DNA of 64,000 bases from Burkholderia stabilis. Lineage in GTDB: Bacteria > Pseudomonadota > Gammaproteobacteria > Burkholderiales > Burkholderiaceae. How positions within the stretch are numbered: the stretch's first letter is position 1; each line of letters starts with the position of its first letter. The notes under the pieces were generated by a model. It saw only the letters and a list, made by a program, of their open reading frames with translations. It did not search any database and was not told the DNA's origin. The stretch lies in the NCBI RefSeq assembly GCF_001742165.1, contig NZ_CP016442.1, positions 1,302,001 through 1,366,000 of the forward strand, read 5' to 3'. This document shows positions 10,946-20,411 of the stretch, piece after piece. The position numbers were made by a program, and so were the translations under genes.

Positions 10946-12623
10946 CGCATCGTTCGCCGGCACACGCCGGCAGCCCGACCGGCCGCGGCTGCGGCCGCGC
11001 GCAGGCAGCCTGTGGCTGATCGCGGCGCTGGCGATCGCCGCAGCGGTCGCGGCGCCGCTCGCGGTGCTCGTGGCCGCCGCGTTCGACGCCGATCTCGCGC
11101 ACTGGCGTCATCTCGCCGAATTCGTGCTGCCGCAAGCGCTCGTCAATACGCTGCTGCTGCTCGCGGGCGTCGGCGCGATCGTGTCGATCGTCGGCACCGG
11201 CTGCGCGTGGCTCGTCACCGCGTACGACTTTCCCGGCCGCCGGATGCTGACGTGGGCGCTGCTGCTGCCGCTCGCGGTCCCCACCTACATCGTCGCGTTC
11301 GCGTATCTCGACCTGCTGCACCCGATCGGCCCCGTTCAGGGCGCGATCCGCTGGCTGCTCGGTTTCGACAGCCCGCGCCAGTTCCGCCTGCCCGACCTGC
11401 GCTCGCTGCCCGGCGCGATCTTCGTGCTCGGTTTTGTGCTGTATCCATATGTGTACCTGAGCACGCGCGCGATGTTCGTCACGCAGTCCGCGAGCCTGCT
11501 CGAAGCCGCGCGCACGCTCGGCGCAGGACGCATCGCGACGTTCCGGCGCGTCGTCCTGCCGCTCGCGCGGCCCGCGATCGCAGTCGGCGTGAGCCTCGCG
11601 CTGCTGGAAACGTTGAACGACATCGGCGCGTCCGAATTCCTCGGCGTGCAAACGCTGACCGTCTCCGTCTATACGACGTGGATCACGCGCTCCGATCTCG
11701 CCGGCGCCGCGCAGATCGCGCTCGCGATGCTGGCGATCGTCGTCGGCATGATCGCGCTCGAACGTTACGGGCGCCGCCGCCAGCGCTACGCGCACGGCCG
11801 GCGTATGCGGCCGATCGCGCCGCGCCGCCTGACGGGCACGGCGGCATTGGGCGCCGCCGTGCTCGGCTGGCTGCCCGTGCTGCTCGGCTTCGGCGCGCCG
11901 GCCGCGTATCTCGCGGTCGAAACGGGCAAGCGGCTGCATCTCGTCGGCGGCGTGTCCGCCCAGCTGATGACGGGGCTCGCGAACACGCTGACGATCGCCA
12001 CCGCCGCCACCGCCGCGACGCTCGCGTGCGGGCTCGTCGTCGCATGGGCCGCGCGCGCGCAACGCGACAGCGCACGGGCGGGCCCCGCCCGCGGGTTCGC
12101 ACGGATCGCGAGCCTCGGCTATGCGGTGCCGGGCACCGTGCTCGCGATCGGCTTGCTGATCCCGTTCGCGGCGGCCGACCGGCTGTTCGGCGCGGCGCTC
12201 GGCCGCGACGGATTGCTGCTGATGGGTTCGTCGGCGGCGCTCGTGATCGCCTATACCGTGCGCTTTCTCGCGATCCCGGCCGGCAGCATCGAGGCCGGCC
12301 TCGCGCGCATTCCGCCGTCGCTCGAACAGGCGGCGCGCTCGCTCGGCGAGACGGCCGGCGGCACGCTGCGCCGCGTGCATCTGCCGCTGCTGCGGCCCGC
12401 GCTCACGACGAGCGCGCTGCTGGTGTTCGTCGACGCGATGAAGGAATTGCCGGCGACGCTGCTGCTGCGCCCGCTGAACTTCGACACGCTCGCGACCTGG
12501 CTGTATGCGGAAGCTGCGCGCGGCACCTACGAGGAAGGCGCGGTCGCCGCGCTCGCGATCGTGCTGGCCGGGCTCGTGCCCGTGATCCTGCTCGCCCGCA
12601 CCCGCCACAAGATCGGAAACTGA
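10935..12623 (+). CDS. fbpB: Ferric iron ABC transporter, fused permease
   Basis: The product is a 562-residue inner-membrane permease made of two homologous halves, each with about six helices and an EAA loop (EAARTLGAG near residue 190 and EQAARSLGE near residue 463). This is the normal double-length FbpB form. Translation appears to start at TTG 10935, overlapping the end of fbpA by 11 nt; a downstream start would remove part of the cytoplasmic leader only, so the exact start is uncertain. It is followed after 4 nt by fbpC. Confidence 0.87.
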   Translation: MTTDASFAGTRRQPDRPRLRPRAGSLWLIAALAIAAAVAAPLAVLVAAAFDADLAHWRHLAEFVLPQALVNTLLLLAGVGAIVSIVGTGCAWLVTAYDFPGRRMLTWALLLPLAVPTYIVAFAYLDLLHPIGPVQGAIRWLLGFDSPRQFRLPDLRSLPGAIFVLGFVLYPYVYLSTRAMFVTQSASLLEAARTLGAGRIATFRRVVLPLARPAIAVGVSLALLETLNDIGASEFLGVQTLTVSVYTTWITRSDLAGAAQIALAMLAIVVGMIALERYGRRRQRYAHGRRMRPIAPRRLTGTAALGAAVLGWLPVLLGFGAPAAYLAVETGKRLHLVGGVSAQLMTGLANTLTIATAATAATLACGLVVAWAARAQRDSARAGPARGFARIASLGYAVPGTVLAIGLLIPFAAADRLFGAALGRDGLLLMGSSAALVIAYTVRFLAIPAGSIEAGLARIPPSLEQAARSLGETAGGTLRRVHLPLLRPALTTSALLVFVDAMKELPATLLLRPLNFDTLATWLYAEAARGTYEEGAVAALAIVLAGLVPVILLARTRHKIGN

Positions 12624-12627
12624 CACC

Positions 12628-13401
12628 GTGAACCTGCTCGAACTCGATGATCTCTGTCTCGCCTACGACACGCCGCACGGCCGCCGCACGGTGGTCGACG
12701 GGCTGAGCCTCGCGCTGCCGCGCGGCGACATCGGCTGCCTGCTCGGCGCGTCGGGCTGCGGAAAGACCACCGTGCTGCGCGCGATCGCCGGCTTCGAGCC
12801 CGTGCGCATGGGACGCATCATGCTGGACGGCACGCCCGTCGCGGCGCCGTCGCTCGACGTGCCGCCCGAGCGGCGGCGCATCGGCATGATGTTCCAGGAC
12901 TATGCGCTGTTCCCGCACCTGAGCGCGGCCGACAACGTCGCTTTCGGCCTGCGGCGGATGCCGAAGGCCGAACGGCGGATGCGTGTCGCGAAAATGCTCG
13001 AACTCGTCGGCCTCGCCGATTCCGCCGGCGCGTATCCGCACGAACTGTCCGGCGGCCAGCAGCAGCGCGTCGCGCTCGCGCGCGCACTCGCGCCGTCGCC
13101 GGAACTGCTGCTGCTCGACGAGCCTTTCTCGAATCTCGACGTCGACACGCGCGAGCGGCTCGCGTTCGAACTGCGCGACATCCTGAAACGCACCGGTCAC
13201 ACCGCGATCCTCGTCACGCACAACCAGGCCGAAGCGTTCGCGATCGCCGACCGGATCGGCGTGATGAAGGACGGCCAGCTCGCGCAATGGGATACCCCGT
13301 ATGCGCTGCACCACCATCCGGCCAGCCCGTTCGTCGCGGATTTCGTGCGCCGCGACGCGCTGGCCGACGAACGCGCGCGCGCACTGGCGCGCGGCCGCTG
13401 A
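12628..13401 (+). CDS. fbpC: Ferric iron ABC transporter, ATPase
   Basis: This is an ABC ATPase that powers the FbpAB iron importer. Visible motifs are Walker [10 protein letters not shown] (residues 40-48), signature LSGGQQQR (from residue 140), Walker [13 protein letters not shown] and the switch His in LVTHNQAEA. It begins with GTG at 12628, 4 nt after fbpB. At 257 residues it is about 90 shorter than classical FbpC and lacks the C-terminal TOBE regulatory domain, so any regulation through that domain is absent. It is convergent with the Lrp-type gene, 18 bp apart. Confidence 0.87.
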   Translation: MNLLELDDLCLAYDTPHGRRTVVDGLSLALPRGDIGCLLGASGCGKTTVLRAIAGFEPVRMGRIMLDGTPVAAPSLDVPPERRRIGMMFQDYALFPHLSAADNVAFGLRRMPKAERRMRVAKMLELVGLADSAGAYPHELSGGQQQRVALARALAPSPELLLLDEPFSNLDVDTRERLAFELRDILKRTGHTAILVTHNQAEAFAIADRIGVMKDGQLAQWDTPYALHHHPASPFVADFVRRDALADERARALARGR

Positions 13402-13419
13402 ACCTGCCGCCAGCGAGCG

Positions 13420-13890
13420 TCAGGCCGGCTCGGCAAGATCGCGCACGGGCAGCGCAGTCGAATACTTGATCTGCTCCATCGCGAACGACGAGCTGACGTC
13501 GAACAGCGGCACCGCGCGAATCAGCTGCTTGTAGACGCGGTCGTAATCGTCAATGCCGGCCACCACGACGCGCAGCAGGTAATCGGTCTCGCCGCTCATC
13601 CGGTAAACCTCGACCACTTCCGGCATGTCGCGCACGGCCTGCGTGAAACGCTGCGCCCACTCTTCGGTGTGCTGGTTCGTGCGGATCGCGACGAACACGG
13701 TCGTGCCGACCCCGAGCTTGCGCGGATCGCACAGCGCGACCTGAGCGCGAATCGCACCGGTCTCCTTGAGCCGCTGCACGCGCTTCCAGCACGGCGTCTG
13801 CGACAGGTTCACGCGCTGCGCCAGCTCCGCGATCGGCAGCGTGGCATCCGCCTGCAACAACTCCAGCAGCTTGCGATCGATGGCGTCCAT
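13420..13890 (-). CDS. Lrp/AsnC family transcriptional regulator
   Basis: The 156-residue protein has an N-terminal winged helix-turn-helix (MDAIDRKLLELLQADATLPI, then AELAQRVNLSQTPCWKRVQRLKETGAI) and a C-terminal RAM ligand-binding domain (YRMSGETDYLLRVVV). This is the standard Lrp/AsnC layout and size. The start at 13890 is the family start; an upstream in-frame extension to 14064 encodes Arg-rich non-homologous sequence. Lrp proteins bind amino acids as octamers and control their metabolism. The target is not evident, since its neighbours are an iron transporter and a convergent-free stretch upstream. Confidence 0.88.
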   Translation of the reverse strand: MDAIDRKLLELLQADATLPIAELAQRVNLSQTPCWKRVQRLKETGAIRAQVALCDPRKLGVGTTVFVAIRTNQHTEEWAQRFTQAVRDMPEVVEVYRMSGETDYLLRVVVAGIDDYDRVYKQLIRAVPLFDVSSSFAMEQIKYSTALPVRDLAEPA

Positions 13891-14107
13891 TTCTCCAGTC
13901 CCTCGTAAATAGAAATTTATTCTATGCATTCTGCACAACGGGGAACGATATGAAATGCCCCTCTCCGCGTCGACCGGGATAAACACCAATCGGAACCACT
14001 GCATTCGCCGAGCGGACGCGCGACCACGGCAACGCGCCCATCCTGCGCCCGCGCGCCCTCGCATGAAACGGCCTGCCGCCCCGCTCCGTCGCCTGGTCGC
14101 GAACCCT
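13891..14107. other. Non-coding stretch upstream of the Lrp gene
   Basis: I see no convincing gene here. It must hold the Lrp-type gene promoter (minus strand); an AT-rich patch (AAATAGAAATTTATTCTATG) at about 13906-13925 is the likeliest promoter or operator area. Confidence 0.4.
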
Positions 14108-14147
14108 AAAAAAGAAAGGCGATCCCACCCGTCAGGATGGAATCGCC
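14108..14147 (-). terminator. Rho-independent terminator of the NAD(P)H-binding protein gene
   Basis: On the minus strand GGCGATTCCA (14147-14138) pairs with TGGGATCGCC (14127-14118), with one non-Watson-Crick position, and is followed by TTTCTTTTTT (14117-14108). It lies about 80 nt after the stop of the gene ending at 14226. Confidence 0.75.
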
Positions 14148-14225
14148 CGCATGCGTTGCCCGTCGCGGCTTCGGCGCCGCATCGGGACCACGCCGGCGCT
14201 CACGCGCCGCCGCTTGTCGCCCGCC

Positions 14226-14867
14226 TCAATACGCGACCGTCGCGATCTCGCGCACGAAGCTGTCCTGCTCGAGCGCATCGACGAATGCGACCGCGTAGTC
14301 TTCCGCCGAGATCTTGCTGTTGCCTTGCGCGTCCGCGATCAGCTTGCCGACGCCCGTGCGGAACGTGCCCGTCCGCTCGCCCGGCGCGATCATCGCGGCC
14401 GGCGCAAAGAACGTCCAGTCGAGATCGGCGACCGTCTTCAGGTAATCGAGCGCATCGCGATGTGCGAGCGCGACCGGCTTGTACGCGTCCGGGAAACCTT
14501 CGCTGTCGACGAGCTGCTTGCCCGGCGCGACTTCGAGCGATCCCGCGCCGCCCACCACGACGAGCCGCTTCAGGCCCGCCTGACGCGTGCCGGCGACCAG
14601 CGCCTTCGCGGCCGCGACGACCTTCGCCGCACCTTCCTGCTTCGGACCATACGCGCTCGCGACGACGTCATGACCCGGCAGCGCGGCCGCGATGCTGGCC
14701 GCGTCGAACAGGTCGGCCGCCTTCGCGGTGATGCCGTCCGCAGCTGCGCCGGAATGGCGCGACAGCGCGGTCACACGATGGCCGCGTCGTGCGGCTTCCG
14801 CTGCGATGCGCGAGCCGATCATGCCGGTGGCGCCGAACAGCGCGATATTCAAGGTACGTTGGGTCAT
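14226..14867 (-). CDS. NAD(P)H-binding protein, NmrA/YwnB-like
   Basis: The 213-residue single-domain Rossmann protein starts [20 protein letters not shown] with the dinucleotide motif GATGMIG (about residues 12-18). It lacks the YxxxK catalytic pair of classical short-chain dehydrogenases, as in NmrA/YwnB-like NAD(P)H-binding proteins, which are often redox sensors or quinone reductases. It is downstream of and on the same strand as an Rrf2 regulator (126 bp away), and both are preceded by a TGTAAC-N7-type dyad, so the Rrf2 protein very likely controls it. The substrate is unknown. Confidence 0.82.
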   Translation of the reverse strand: MTQRTLNIALFGATGMIGSRIAAEAARRGHRVTALSRHSGAAADGITAKAADLFDAASIAAALPGHDVVASAYGPKQEGAAKVVAAAKALVAGTRQAGLKRLVVVGGAGSLEVAPGKQLVDSEGFPDAYKPVALAHRDALDYLKTVADLDWTFFAPAAMIAPGERTGTFRTGVGKLIADAQGNSKISAEDYAVAFVDALEQDSFVREIATVAY

Positions 14868-14887
14868 ATCGATGCTCCATAAAAATA

Positions 14888-14906
14888 TGTAACATATTTA
14901 GTTACA
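14888..14906. promoter_or_regulatory. Operator dyad upstream of the NAD(P)H-binding protein gene
   Basis: TGTAAC-ATATTTA-GTTACA is a perfect 6-bp inverted repeat with 7-bp spacer, ending 21 nt before the start codon. A related dyad precedes the neighbouring Rrf2 gene. Confidence 0.65.
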
Positions 14907-14993
14907 CAAAAGACCAAAAAAAACGAGGAACCCCCCGTTGTGCCGATCGGCGCGACTGCGCGCCGCCCGGCCGCTTTCTCTGCCTGCCGCCGG

Positions 14994-15449
<456 letters not shown>

Positions 15450-15497
15450 TCCTCACCTACCCGACGACGCCAGCCCGGACCGCGGCCGGCGACAATA

Positions 15498-15516
15498 TGT
15501 AACCATGATAAGTACA
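15498..15516. promoter_or_regulatory. Operator-like dyad upstream of the Rrf2 gene
   Basis: TGTAAC-CATGATA-AGTACA has the same half-site and 7-bp spacing as the dyad at 14888-14906, with an imperfect right half. It lies 49 nt before the Rrf2 start and suggests autoregulation. Confidence 0.5.
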
Positions 15517-15540
15517 TTTAGCCAATAACGCAAGCCGGCG

Positions 15541-15969
15541 TCATTGACCGCTCGCGGGCTTGGCGCCCGCCGCGTTCTGCTGGCTCCACTGCTGGAGCTT
15601 CTTGCCGGCTTCGGCGATCTTCGCGCCCGCTTCGGACGCCGCATGCGCGACGACCGCGGAAGCCGCCGCGTCGATCTGCGCCTGCGCGGCGGACGCAAGG
15701 CCGCTGGCGGACAGCGGCGGCACGGCCGACGCCGCGGACGCGATACCGGCCTTCGCGGCGTTGATCTGCTGGTTGACGGTGCTCGCCACCTGGTCGAGCG
15801 CCTTGGCCGCATTGTTCGCGGCGTCGGCCGCCGCGCTCGCGGCCGTATCGGGTTGCGCGACCGGCGTGCCGGACTTCTCGCAGCCCGCGAGCAACAACAG
15901 CGCACCGGCCGCCACGGCCGCCAGCGCGAACCCGGGCACGCGACGCGCCCGCGATGTCTTCATGTTCAT
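15541..15969 (-). CDS. Small Ala-rich lipoprotein, hypothetical
   Basis: The 142-residue precursor begins MNMKTSRARRVPG, with a hydrophobic stretch and lipobox LLAGC near residues 25-29, so it should be lipidated at that Cys and sit in the envelope. The mature part is very rich in Ala, Ser and Gln (for example NNAAKALDQVAS, AGKKLQQWSQQ) and is likely helical or coiled. The ATG at 15969 is supported by GGAG 7 nt upstream; a second ATG at 15963 is possible. I do not recognise a family. Confidence 0.72.
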   Translation of the reverse strand: MNMKTSRARRVPGFALAAVAAGALLLLAGCEKSGTPVAQPDTAASAAADAANNAAKALDQVASTVNQQINAAKAGIASAASAVPPLSASGLASAAQAQIDAAASAVVAHAASEAGAKIAEAGKKLQQWSQQNAAGAKPASGQ

Positions 15970-16162
15970 CAGCAATCTCCGGCCGCGCGTCGCACGGCCT
16001 CATGGTTGGACCGAGGTCGATGATACCGCCTGTGGAACAGGCCCAATGACGACCCGCGATTAAAAATGCCTTTCAATTTCGGATTCGTCTGATTCAATCG
16101 CAGGCGCGACATCACTAAAGTGGGCACGCTTCAATCCGCCTCATACGTGTCCCTTTTTTCTC

Positions 16163-16498
16163 ATGGATTTCCTCGTCGACTGGTTCATCGCCCTGGCCGC
16201 GCTGCTCGCCGCCACCCTGTTCCTGTGCCTGCGCCCGCCATCGGCGCGCCGTCTGGCCGAGGCCGGACGCCCGCGCCGCGTCGCGTCCGCGCGCCTGCTC
16301 ACGCAAGCCGTGATCGGCTTCTGGACGGCCGCGCTGATCGTCGCGCAAGGCATCCTCGGCCCCGACGGCGACGGCCAGTCGCTCGCGGGCTTCTTCTCGC
16401 TCGCCTTCGCCGCGCTCGGGCTGACGACCGTCGCCGCGTACTGGTCGGCGTGTGCGCTGCGGTTGCGCCGGCCGCGCACGCTGTTCGCGCGTCACTGA
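16163..16498 (+). CDS. Small inner-membrane protein, hypothetical
   Basis: The 111-residue protein has three hydrophobic segments (about residues 5-24, 47-66 and 73-95) separated by Arg-rich stretches that would face the cytoplasm. No clear ribosome site precedes the ATG, so the call rests on the membrane topology and positive-inside pattern. It is 255 bp upstream of amt on the same strand, but the sigma-54 promoter in between suggests separate expression. The function is unknown. Confidence 0.55.
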   Translation: MDFLVDWFIALAALLAATLFLCLRPPSARRLAEAGRPRRVASARLLTQAVIGFWTAALIVAQGILGPDGDGQSLAGFFSLAFAALGLTTVAAYWSACALRLRRPRTLFARH

Positions 16499-16653
16499 CG
16501 CGCCAGATCGGTGCGTGAAGACGCACCCTTGCGCACCACGCTGCGCCACGCCGCCCGCCAAACGCACCAGTTCCGCACGCGCCGCACCACGCCCGTGCAC
16601 TCGACATCACCGCCGGCTACGCCCCCTTGCCGTGCACGATTCACCGGAATGCC

Positions 16654-16667
16654 GCACCGCGCGGTGC
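16654..16667. promoter_or_regulatory. Palindrome upstream of the amt sigma-54 promoter, possible NtrC site
   Basis: GCACCGCGCGGTGC is a perfect palindrome resembling an NtrC enhancer (GCAC-N7-GTGC), but the spacing is 6 rather than 7 bp. It is only 35 bp from the -24 element, nearer than usual, so this is tentative. Confidence 0.3.
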
Positions 16668-16701
16668 CCGGGCACCAACACCACGCAGTCGTTCACCAAG
16701 T

Positions 16702-16717
16702 TGGCTCGATACTTGCG
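16702..16717 (+). promoter_or_regulatory. Sigma-54 (RpoN) promoter of amt
   Basis: TGGCTCG-ATAC-TTGCG keeps the invariant GG (-24) and GC (-12) of the sigma-54 consensus TGGCACG-N4-TTGCA at the correct spacing. It lies 36 nt before the amt ATG, fitting nitrogen-limitation control. Confidence 0.75.
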
Positions 16718-16752
16718 TTCCTTGCCCGTTTTTTGCGCAAGGAAGCCACGGC

Positions 16753-17946
16753 ATGGATGGTCTGAAATCCGGCGTCGACACACTGTTCCTGTTGATCGGC
16801 GCCGTCATGGTGCTCGCGATGCACGCGGGCTTCGCATTTCTCGAACTCGGCACGGTCCGCAAGAAGAACCAGGTCAACGCGCTCGTGAAGATCCTGGTCG
16901 ACTTCTCGGTGTCGACGCTCGCGTACTTCTTCATCGGCTACACGATCGCGTACGGCATCGAATTCTTCGACGACATCGGCACGCTGTCGCAGCACAGCGG
17001 CTACGCGCTCGTCCGCTTCTTCTTCCTGCTGACCTTCGCGGCGGCGATCCCTGCGATCGTGTCCGGTGGCATTGCCGAACGCGCGAAGTTCAACCCGCAA
17101 CTCGTCGCGACGCTCATCATCGTCGGCTTCATCTACCCGTTCTTCGAAGGCATCGCTTGGAATGAACGCTTCGGCGTGCAGGCATGGCTCACGCACGCGT
17201 TCGGTGCGCCGTTCCACGATTTCGCGGGCTCGGTCGTCGTGCATGCGTTCGGCGGCTGGGTCGCGCTGCCGGCCGTGTTGCTGCTCGGCGCGCGCCACGG
17301 CCGCTATGCGAAGGACGGCCGCATCGCCGCGCACCCGCCGTCGAACATCCCGTTCCTCGCACTCGGCGCGTGGGTGCTCGCGGTCGGCTGGTTCGGCTTC
17401 AACGTGATGAGCGCGCAGACGCTCGACAAGATCAGCGGCCTCGTCGCCGTGAACTCGCTGATGGCGATGGTCGGCGGCACGCTCGCCGCGTGGATGGCCG
17501 GCCGCAACGACCCGGGCTTCACGTACAACGGGCCGCTCGCGGGCCTCGTCGCGGTGTGCGCCGGCTCCGACGTGATGCACCCGATCGGCGCGCTCGTCAC
17601 GGGCGCGATGGCCGGCGCGCTGTTCGTCGCGATGTTCACCTGCGTGCAGAACAAGTGGCGCATCGACGACGTGCTCGGCGTGTGGCCGCTGCACGGCATG
17701 TGCGGCGCGCTCGGCGGCCTCGCGGCCGGCGTGTTCGGGCTGCCCGCGCTCGGCGGCCTCGGCGGGGTGTCATTCATGTCGCAGCTCGTCGGCACGCTCG
17801 GCGGCATCGCGATCGCGACCGCGGGCGGCACGCTCGTCTACGGCGCGCTGAAAGCGACCGTCGGGCTGCGCCTCGACCGCGAAGCCGAGTTCGACGGCGC
17901 CGACCTGTCGATCCACCGCATCTCGGCGACGCCCGAACGCGATTGA
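16753..17946 (+). CDS. amtB: Ammonium transporter, Amt/MEP/Rh family
   Basis: The 397-residue, roughly 11-helix channel shows Amt hallmarks: MHAGFAFLELGTVRKKN near the N-terminus, GGIAERAKF, and the pore histidines in VVHAFGG and PLHGMCG. It would conduct ammonium or ammonia into the cell. The ATG at 16753 follows AAGGA and gives the family N-terminus. No obvious signal peptide extends the N-terminus, unlike enteric AmtB. No glnK lies beside it in this window, so this is probably a second ammonium transporter rather than the glnK-amtB pair. Expression is likely sigma-54/NtrC dependent from 16702-16717. Confidence 0.9.
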   Translation: MDGLKSGVDTLFLLIGAVMVLAMHAGFAFLELGTVRKKNQVNALVKILVDFSVSTLAYFFIGYTIAYGIEFFDDIGTLSQHSGYALVRFFFLLTFAAAIPAIVSGGIAERAKFNPQLVATLIIVGFIYPFFEGIAWNERFGVQAWLTHAFGAPFHDFAGSVVVHAFGGWVALPAVLLLGARHGRYAKDGRIAAHPPSNIPFLALGAWVLAVGWFGFNVMSAQTLDKISGLVAVNSLMAMVGGTLAAWMAGRNDPGFTYNGPLAGLVAVCAGSDVMHPIGALVTGAMAGALFVAMFTCVQNKWRIDDVLGVWPLHGMCGALGGLAAGVFGLPALGGLGGVSFMSQLVGTLGGIAIATAGGTLVYGALKATVGLRLDREAEFDGADLSIHRISATPERD

Positions 17947-18105
17947 GCGCCTGACGAACGCCAGACACATCATTACGTTTTCAATTCAAAAAACTTTCAT
18001 CTAGCGTCCTTACACTTCCGTCCAGTTTTCAATACGCCTTCGCGAAGCTTGCCGATCGCCTGCTTCGCGAAGGCCATTCTTCCAACAACTGAAACTGGAC
18101 TCCAC

Positions 18106-20070
18106 ATGCCCGCGTTGCCCAATGTTGCCCGTCGTCAGGCCCTGAAGATCCTCGCCGGCGCGCCGATGCTGCCCCTTTCCGGCCTCGCGCTGCCGGCCCT
18201 GCTGACAGGTTGCGGCGGCGACGACAACCCCGCGTCGACGCCGGCCCCGGTGGCTGCCGCCTACACGTCGGCGACGTTCTCCGCGATGGCCGCGCCCACG
18301 CTCGACAACGCGGCCGCGATGGCCACGACGACGGTCGGCTCGACGCTGTCGGTGTCGTTCTCGGACGGCTCGTCGCGCAACTTCAAGCTCGCGTACCGGC
18401 CGTTCTTCGTGACGGGCGACATGGTGCCGGACGGCAAGGGCGGCACGACGCTCGCGGGTGGCTACTACGACATCAACAACCAGCCGATCATCGACCGTTC
18501 GGTGGCCGGCAAGGAACGCCAGTTCTATTCCGACTGCCCGGACGGCAGCTCGCTGCTCACGCTGAAGAACGCGAACGTGCCCGGCGTGAAGGGCAACACG
18601 GTGTTCGCAGTCGTGCAGTTCGAATACACGACGCGCGACCAGGCCAGCGCATCGCAGTACGGCCAGCTGCCGTCGCCGATCGCCGTGCTCACGCTCGACC
18701 AGGACCCGGCCAATGGCGCGCTGAAGGTCGTCAAGTACCACAACGTCGACACGTCGAAGGCACACGGCCTGTGGATCACCTGCGGCGCGAGCCTGTCGCC
18801 GTGGGGCACGCACCTGTCGAGCGAGGAGTACGAGCCGGACGCGACGAAAGTCGCGACCGACGCGCAGTTCAAGGCGTTCAGCAAGAACACGTTCGGCGAC
18901 GAGACGAAGGCGAACCCCTACCACTACGGCCACCTGCCTGAGATCACCGTGAACGCGGACGGCACGGGCACCGTGAAGAAGCACTACTGCCTCGGCCGTA
19001 TCTCGCACGAGCTGATCCAGGTGATGCCAGACCAGCGCACGGTGATGATGGGTGACGACGCAACCAACGGCGGCCTGTTCATGTTCGTCGCCGACAAGGC
19101 GGCCGACCTGTCGGCCGGCACGCTGTACGTCGCGAAGTGGACGCAGACGTCGTCCGCCGGCGCCGGCACCGCGACGCTCACGTGGATCCGGATCGGCCAC
19201 GCGACGAGCAGCGAAATCGAAACGCTTGCGAACACGCTGAAGGCATCGGACATCATGGACCTGGTGACCACCGACCCGAACGATGCGAGCTATACGAAGA
19301 TCCACTTCGGCGGCAAGTTCAACTGGATGCGCGTGAAGCCGGGGATGGAAAAGGCCGCCGCGTTCCTCGAGACGCACCGCTACGCGGCGCTGCTCGGCGG
19401 CAGCATGGGCTTCACGAAGCTTGAAGGCACGACCGTGAACGCGAAAGACAAGATCGTCTACACGGCGATGTCGCGGATCGAGACGTCGATGGTCAAGGGC
19501 AACGCGGTGTCGCGCGACGTCGCGGTCGACAAGAAGATCGCCGCGGGCGCCGTCTACGCGCTGAACCTGAAGGCCAGCCAGCGCGACACGACGGGCAACG
19601 CGATCGACAGCGAATGGGTGCCGGTCGACATGGGCGCGCCGGCCGCGCTCGTCGGCGAGGATCTCGCCGCGGCCGATGCGCTCGGCAACCTCGCGAACCC
19701 GGACAAGATCGCGAACCCGGACAACCTGAAGTTCTCCGAGAAGCTGCGCACGCTCTTCATCGGCGAGGACTCGGGCATGCACGTAAACAACTTCCTGTGG
19801 GCGTACAACGTCGACACGAAATCGCTCGTGCGCGTGCTGTCGTGCCCGGCCGGCGCCGAATCGACGGGCCTGCACGCGGTCGACGAAATCAACGGCTGGA
19901 CGTACATCATGAGCAACTTCCAGCACGCCGGCGACTGGGAATCGCCGCTGCACGACAAGGTCAAGCCGACGCTCGATCCGCTCGTGCGCACGAACTTCAA
20001 GGATCGCTTCGGCGCAAGCGTCGGCTACCTGACGGCCGAGCAGACCAGCATCAAGCTCGCGAAGGCCTGA
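18106..20070 (+). CDS. phoX: PhoX-type alkaline phosphatase (DUF839), exported
   Basis: The 654-residue protein belongs to the PhoX/DUF839 family, calcium- and iron-dependent phosphomonoesterases active outside the cytoplasm. Its N-terminus (NVARRQALKILAG...) has a twin-arginine-like pair, then LPALLTGC near residue 30, so it may be exported by Tat and lipidated. Family signatures seen include GLWITCGASLSPWGTHLSSEE and the late GEDSGMHVNNFLWAYN. The ATG at 18106 is chosen over an in-frame one at 18049 because it puts the signal peptide at the start. An AT-rich upstream stretch contains only a weak Pho-box half (CTTTCAT at 17994). Confidence 0.85.
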   Translation: MPALPNVARRQALKILAGAPMLPLSGLALPALLTGCGGDDNPASTPAPVAAAYTSATFSAMAAPTLDNAAAMATTTVGSTLSVSFSDGSSRNFKLAYRPFFVTGDMVPDGKGGTTLAGGYYDINNQPIIDRSVAGKERQFYSDCPDGSSLLTLKNANVPGVKGNTVFAVVQFEYTTRDQASASQYGQLPSPIAVLTLDQDPANGALKVVKYHNVDTSKAHGLWITCGASLSPWGTHLSSEEYEPDATKVATDAQFKAFSKNTFGDETKANPYHYGHLPEITVNADGTGTVKKHYCLGRISHELIQVMPDQRTVMMGDDATNGGLFMFVADKAADLSAGTLYVAKWTQTSSAGAGTATLTWIRIGHATSSEIETLANTLKASDIMDLVTTDPNDASYTKIHFGGKFNWMRVKPGMEKAAAFLETHRYAALLGGSMGFTKLEGTTVNAKDKIVYTAMSRIETSMVKGNAVSRDVAVDKKIAAGAVYALNLKASQRDTTGNAIDSEWVPVDMGAPAALVGEDLAAADALGNLANPDKIANPDNLKFSEKLRTLFIGEDSGMHVNNFLWAYNVDTKSLVRVLSCPAGAESTGLHAVDEINGWTYIMSNFQHAGDWESPLHDKVKPTLDPLVRTNFKDRFGASVGYLTAEQTSIKLAKA

Positions 20071-20145
20071 CCGGGCCGTCCGAGGGGGGCTCGCCCTCCT
20101 TTCTTCATCACCGTTCATTCGTCGGCGCTCCACGCCGTTTCATGC

Positions 20146-20177
20146 GCGATGCCCAGTGCGGGCATCGCGTTTTTTTT
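20146..20177 (+). terminator. Rho-independent terminator of phoX
   Basis: GCGATGCCC (20146-20154) pairs with GGGCATCGC (20160-20168) around a 5-nt loop, followed by G and eight T residues (20170-20177). Confidence 0.9.
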
Positions 20178-20278
20178 GCGCGCGGCGCGCGCGCACGAAC
20201 ACACCCCGCGCGGCGCTGGCGCGGTCGTTTTTCGAGGTCGGGTGATAATACGGGCCTGACGCGTCCTGGCGGACGGGC

Positions 20279-20406
20279 AAAAAAAAGCGCCACGGAGACC
20301 GTGGCGCTAAAAAAGTTCTAGCCATTCCGAGGGCCGTGCTAGAACCTGAGAGACTGCGCGAAACACCGTTGCCGGTTAAACTCCTGAAACGATGTTTCGA
20401 AAACGT
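20279..20406 (-). ncRNA. Candidate small RNA, about 128 nt
   Basis: No minus-strand gene lies to the right, yet the minus strand has a complete transcription unit: a promoter (TTGACT-17-AAGAAT, 20440-20412), then about 128 nt ending in two hairpins. The first (GTTCTAGC 20345-20338 with GCTAGAAC 20322-20315) is followed by six T. The second is a perfect 10-bp stem (AGCGCCACGG 20308-20299 with CCGTGGCGCT 20295-20286, loop TCT) followed by a run of eight T. A terminal Rho-independent hairpin with an upstream U-rich single strand is typical of Hfq-dependent trans-acting RNAs. Transcript ends are estimates. I do not recognise a known family. Confidence 0.55.
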
Positions 20407-20411
20407 GAGAC

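Noticed and set aside
17994..18011. Pho box upstream of phoX
   Set aside because: Only the first half (CTTTCAT) resembles the consensus; the second half does not.
20346..20406. Glycine riboswitch, suggested by CTCTCAGG on the minus strand
   Set aside because: The conserved core and paired stems are absent, and no gene follows on that strand.
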